Assembly: GCF_009905435.1 (NCBI RefSeq)
Contig: NZ_JAAAMT010000032.1
Coordinates: 1-64,000, forward strand
Length of the DNA: 64,000 nucleotides
From: Pseudomonas sp. R5(2019)
GTDB taxonomy: Bacteria > Pseudomonadota > Gammaproteobacteria > Pseudomonadales > Pseudomonadaceae
Direction of reading: 5' to 3'
A program made the position numbers and the translations under genes. A model generated the notes under the pieces. The model ran no database searches. It was not told the DNA's origin and saw only the letters and a program-made list of their open reading frames with translations. This document shows, piece by piece, positions 62,483 through 64,000 of this stretch (within the stretch, counting starts at the first letter, position 1; each line of letters starts with the position of its first letter).

Positions 62483-64000
62483 TCAGATGGCTTCCAGTTT
62501 CGCGTAACCGAGCATCAGCCATTTGCTGCCCTCGGAGAAATTGACCTGAACCCGCGCCTGGGCCCCGGAACCCTCGAAGTTGAGGATCACGCCTTCGCCA
62601 AACACTGAATGTTGTACCCGGTCACCGAGGTTGAACGCGGTTTGCGGAATGTTCGCATTGGCGAAAATGCTGCTCGAATTCTGCTTCTGGCCCGAACCAT
62701 ACGGGCGGCTGACACTGTTGGACAGGCGCACTTCCTGGATCAGGCCGGCCGGAATCTCGCGTACGAAGCGCGACACCTTGTTGTAGGTTTCACTGCCGTA
62801 CAGGCGCCGGGTCTCGGCATAGGTCATGACCAACTGTTGCATGGCCCGGGTAATGCCTACGTAGGCCAGGCGGCGTTCTTCTTCAAGGCGGCCAGGCTCT
62901 TCCAGACTCATCTTGTGTGGGAACAGGCCTTCTTCCATGCCCACCAGGAACACATGAGGGAATTCCAGGCCCTTGGCGCTGTGCAGCGTCATGAGTTGGA
63001 TGCTGTCCTCGTGCTCGTCAGCCTGGGTGTCGCCGGCTTCCAGAGAGGCATGGCCCAGGAAGGCCGCCAGCGGCGACAGCTCGGCGTCTTCTTCGGCGTT
63101 CTCGAAGTTGCGCGCAGCGCTCACCAGTTCCTCAAGGTTTTCTACCCGTGCCTGGCCTTTTTCGCCTTTCTCTTCCTGGTGATAAGTGATCAGGCCGGAC
63201 TGCTCGATGACCGTTTGGGTCATCAAGTGCAGTGGCATCTCCAGCACCTTGGCCGCCAGGTTCTCGATCAGCTCGATAAAGGCGCCCAGGGCATTGCCGG
63301 CGCGTCCGGTCAGGCCTTTGTTGGCGATCAGCAAGCGCATGGATTCCCACATCGAGACTTCGGCGTGGCGCGCATGCTCGCGGATGGCTTCAACGGTTTT
63401 CTCGCCAATGCCGCGGGGCGGCACGTTGATCACCCTCTCCAGCGCCGCATCGTTGCCGCGCCCTTCAAGCAAGCGCAGGTACGCCATGGCGTTCTTGATC
63501 TCGGCCCGTTCGAAGAAGCGTTGGCCGCCATAAATGCGATACGGAATGCGTTCGCGCAGCAAGGCTTCTTCAAGCACCCGGGACTGGGCGTTGGAGCGGT
63601 AGAGAATGGCGATGTCGCTGCGGGCCAGGCCGGTTTTCAGCGCGCTTTCGATGGTTTCGACCACATAGCGGGCTTCATCGTGTTCGTTGAAGGCGGCGTA
63701 CAGGTTCAGAGGCTCGCCGTCGCCCCCTTCGGTCCACAGCTCCTTGCCCAGGCGCCCGCTGTTATTGACGATCAGGGCGTTGGCGGCCTTGAGGATGCCG
63801 GCCGTGGAGCGGTAGTTCTGCTCCAGGCGGATCAACTCGGCGTCCGGGAAGTCGGCGGTGTATTGATGAATGTTCTCGATCTTGGCGCCACGCCAGCCGT
63901 AGATCGACTGGTCATCGTCGCCCACTACCATCAGGCTTTCGCCGCCCTTGGACAGCAGGCGCAGCCAGGCGTATTGCACGGCGTTGGTGTCCTGGAACTC
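62483..64000 (-). CDS. uvrD: DNA helicase II UvrD (5' part outside the window)
   Basis: At least 505 residues of the C-terminal part are seen; the reading frame runs off the window end, where the final codons EFQDTNA are part of the DEFQDTN motif II. MVVGDDDQSIYGWRGA (motif III), LEQNYRST (IV), LEFPHVFLVGMEEGLFP (V) and EERRLAYVGITRAMQQL (VI) are intact. UvrD unwinds DNA in nucleotide excision and mismatch repair. The C-terminal Tudor-like tail NFSEGSKWLMLGYAKLEAI is complete. Confidence 0.95.
   Translation of the reverse strand, partial: EFQDTNAVQYAWLRLLSKGGESLMVVGDDDQSIYGWRGAKIENIHQYTADFPDAELIRLEQNYRSTAGILKAANALIVNNSGRLGKELWTEGGDGEPLNLYAAFNEHDEARYVVETIESALKTGLARSDIAILYRSNAQSRVLEEALLRERIPYRIYGGQRFFERAEIKNAMAYLRLLEGRGNDAALERVINVPPRGIGEKTVEAIREHARHAEVSMWESMRLLIANKGLTGRAGNALGAFIELIENLAAKVLEMPLHLMTQTVIEQSGLITYHQEEKGEKGQARVENLEELVSAARNFENAEEDAELSPLAAFLGHASLEAGDTQADEHEDSIQLMTLHSAKGLEFPHVFLVGMEEGLFPHKMSLEEPGRLEEERRLAYVGITRAMQQLVMTYAETRRLYGSETYNKVSRFVREIPAGLIQEVRLSNSVSRPYGSGQKQNSSSIFANANIPQTAFNLGDRVQHSVFGEGVILNFEGSGAQARVQVNFSEGSKWLMLGYAKLEAI

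Overview
The window is a chromosomal segment of a Pseudomonas of the P. fluorescens type, spanning the replication origin. The evidence is the gene order tag-glyQ-glyS-gmhB-plsC ... gyrB-recF-dnaN-dnaA-oriC-rpmH-rnpA-yidD-yidC-mnmE-mnmG-rsmG-parA-parB-atpIBEFHAGDC-glmU-glmR-glmS, which is the classic Pseudomonas origin order, together with high-GC codon use, Pseudomonas-type parS sites and many TTATCCACA DnaA boxes. No rRNA, tRNA, insertion sequence or CRISPR array was seen.

Layout. 1-6252: a REP-like hairpin, then lipid A acyltransferase, tag, glyQS, gmhB and plsC. 6279-13150: an accessory block between plsC and gyrB, consisting of a LysR-controlled GMC oxidoreductase/MFS transporter unit and a large primase-helicase fusion. 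13201-19498: the leftward dnaA-dnaN-recF-gyrB operon with its terminator and two parS sites inside recF. 19499-20060: oriC. 20061-23997: rpmH-rnpA-yidD-yidC and mnmE. 23998-24832: a second DnaA-box-rich intergenic region that is colinear with oriC. 24833-29061: mnmG-rsmG-parA-parB. 29106-36390: the ATP synthase operon. 36453-40594: glmU, glmR and glmS, followed by the likely Tn7 attachment site. 40595-48491: an accessory region with a secreted lectin-like protein, a reductase fragment and an iron/siderophore group (SbmA/YddA-like ABC protein, FhuF, PvdE-like exporter, TonB receptor) without a siderophore synthetase. 48653-51548: a small secreted ORF, a cyclopropane fatty acid synthase homologue and cardiolipin synthase. 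51693-56866: a zinc-starvation group (gamma carbonic anhydrase, FolE2, ZigA) around a recognisable Zur box, plus a second CobW GTPase gene full of DnaA boxes. 56983-64000: pdxY, a thioesterase, a cation/proton antiporter, a SMI1/KNR4 protein, a Tim44-like protein, a small EamA transporter and the C-terminal part of uvrD, cut by the window end.

How the genes work together. DnaA, DnaN, RecF, GyrB, oriC, ParA/ParB and three parS sites start replication and segregate the origin. The L34/RnpA/YidD/YidC and MnmE/MnmG/RsmG genes serve ribosomes, tRNA and membrane insertion. The ATP synthase and GlmU/GlmS genes supply energy and UDP-GlcNAc.

The most unusual signals are a dense DnaA-box cluster inside a cobW-like coding sequence about 36 kb from oriC, a duplicated origin-like module upstream of mnmG, and the stand-alone primase-helicase gene beside gyrB. 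Start codons were chosen from ribosome-binding sites and family alignments from memory. No database search was run.
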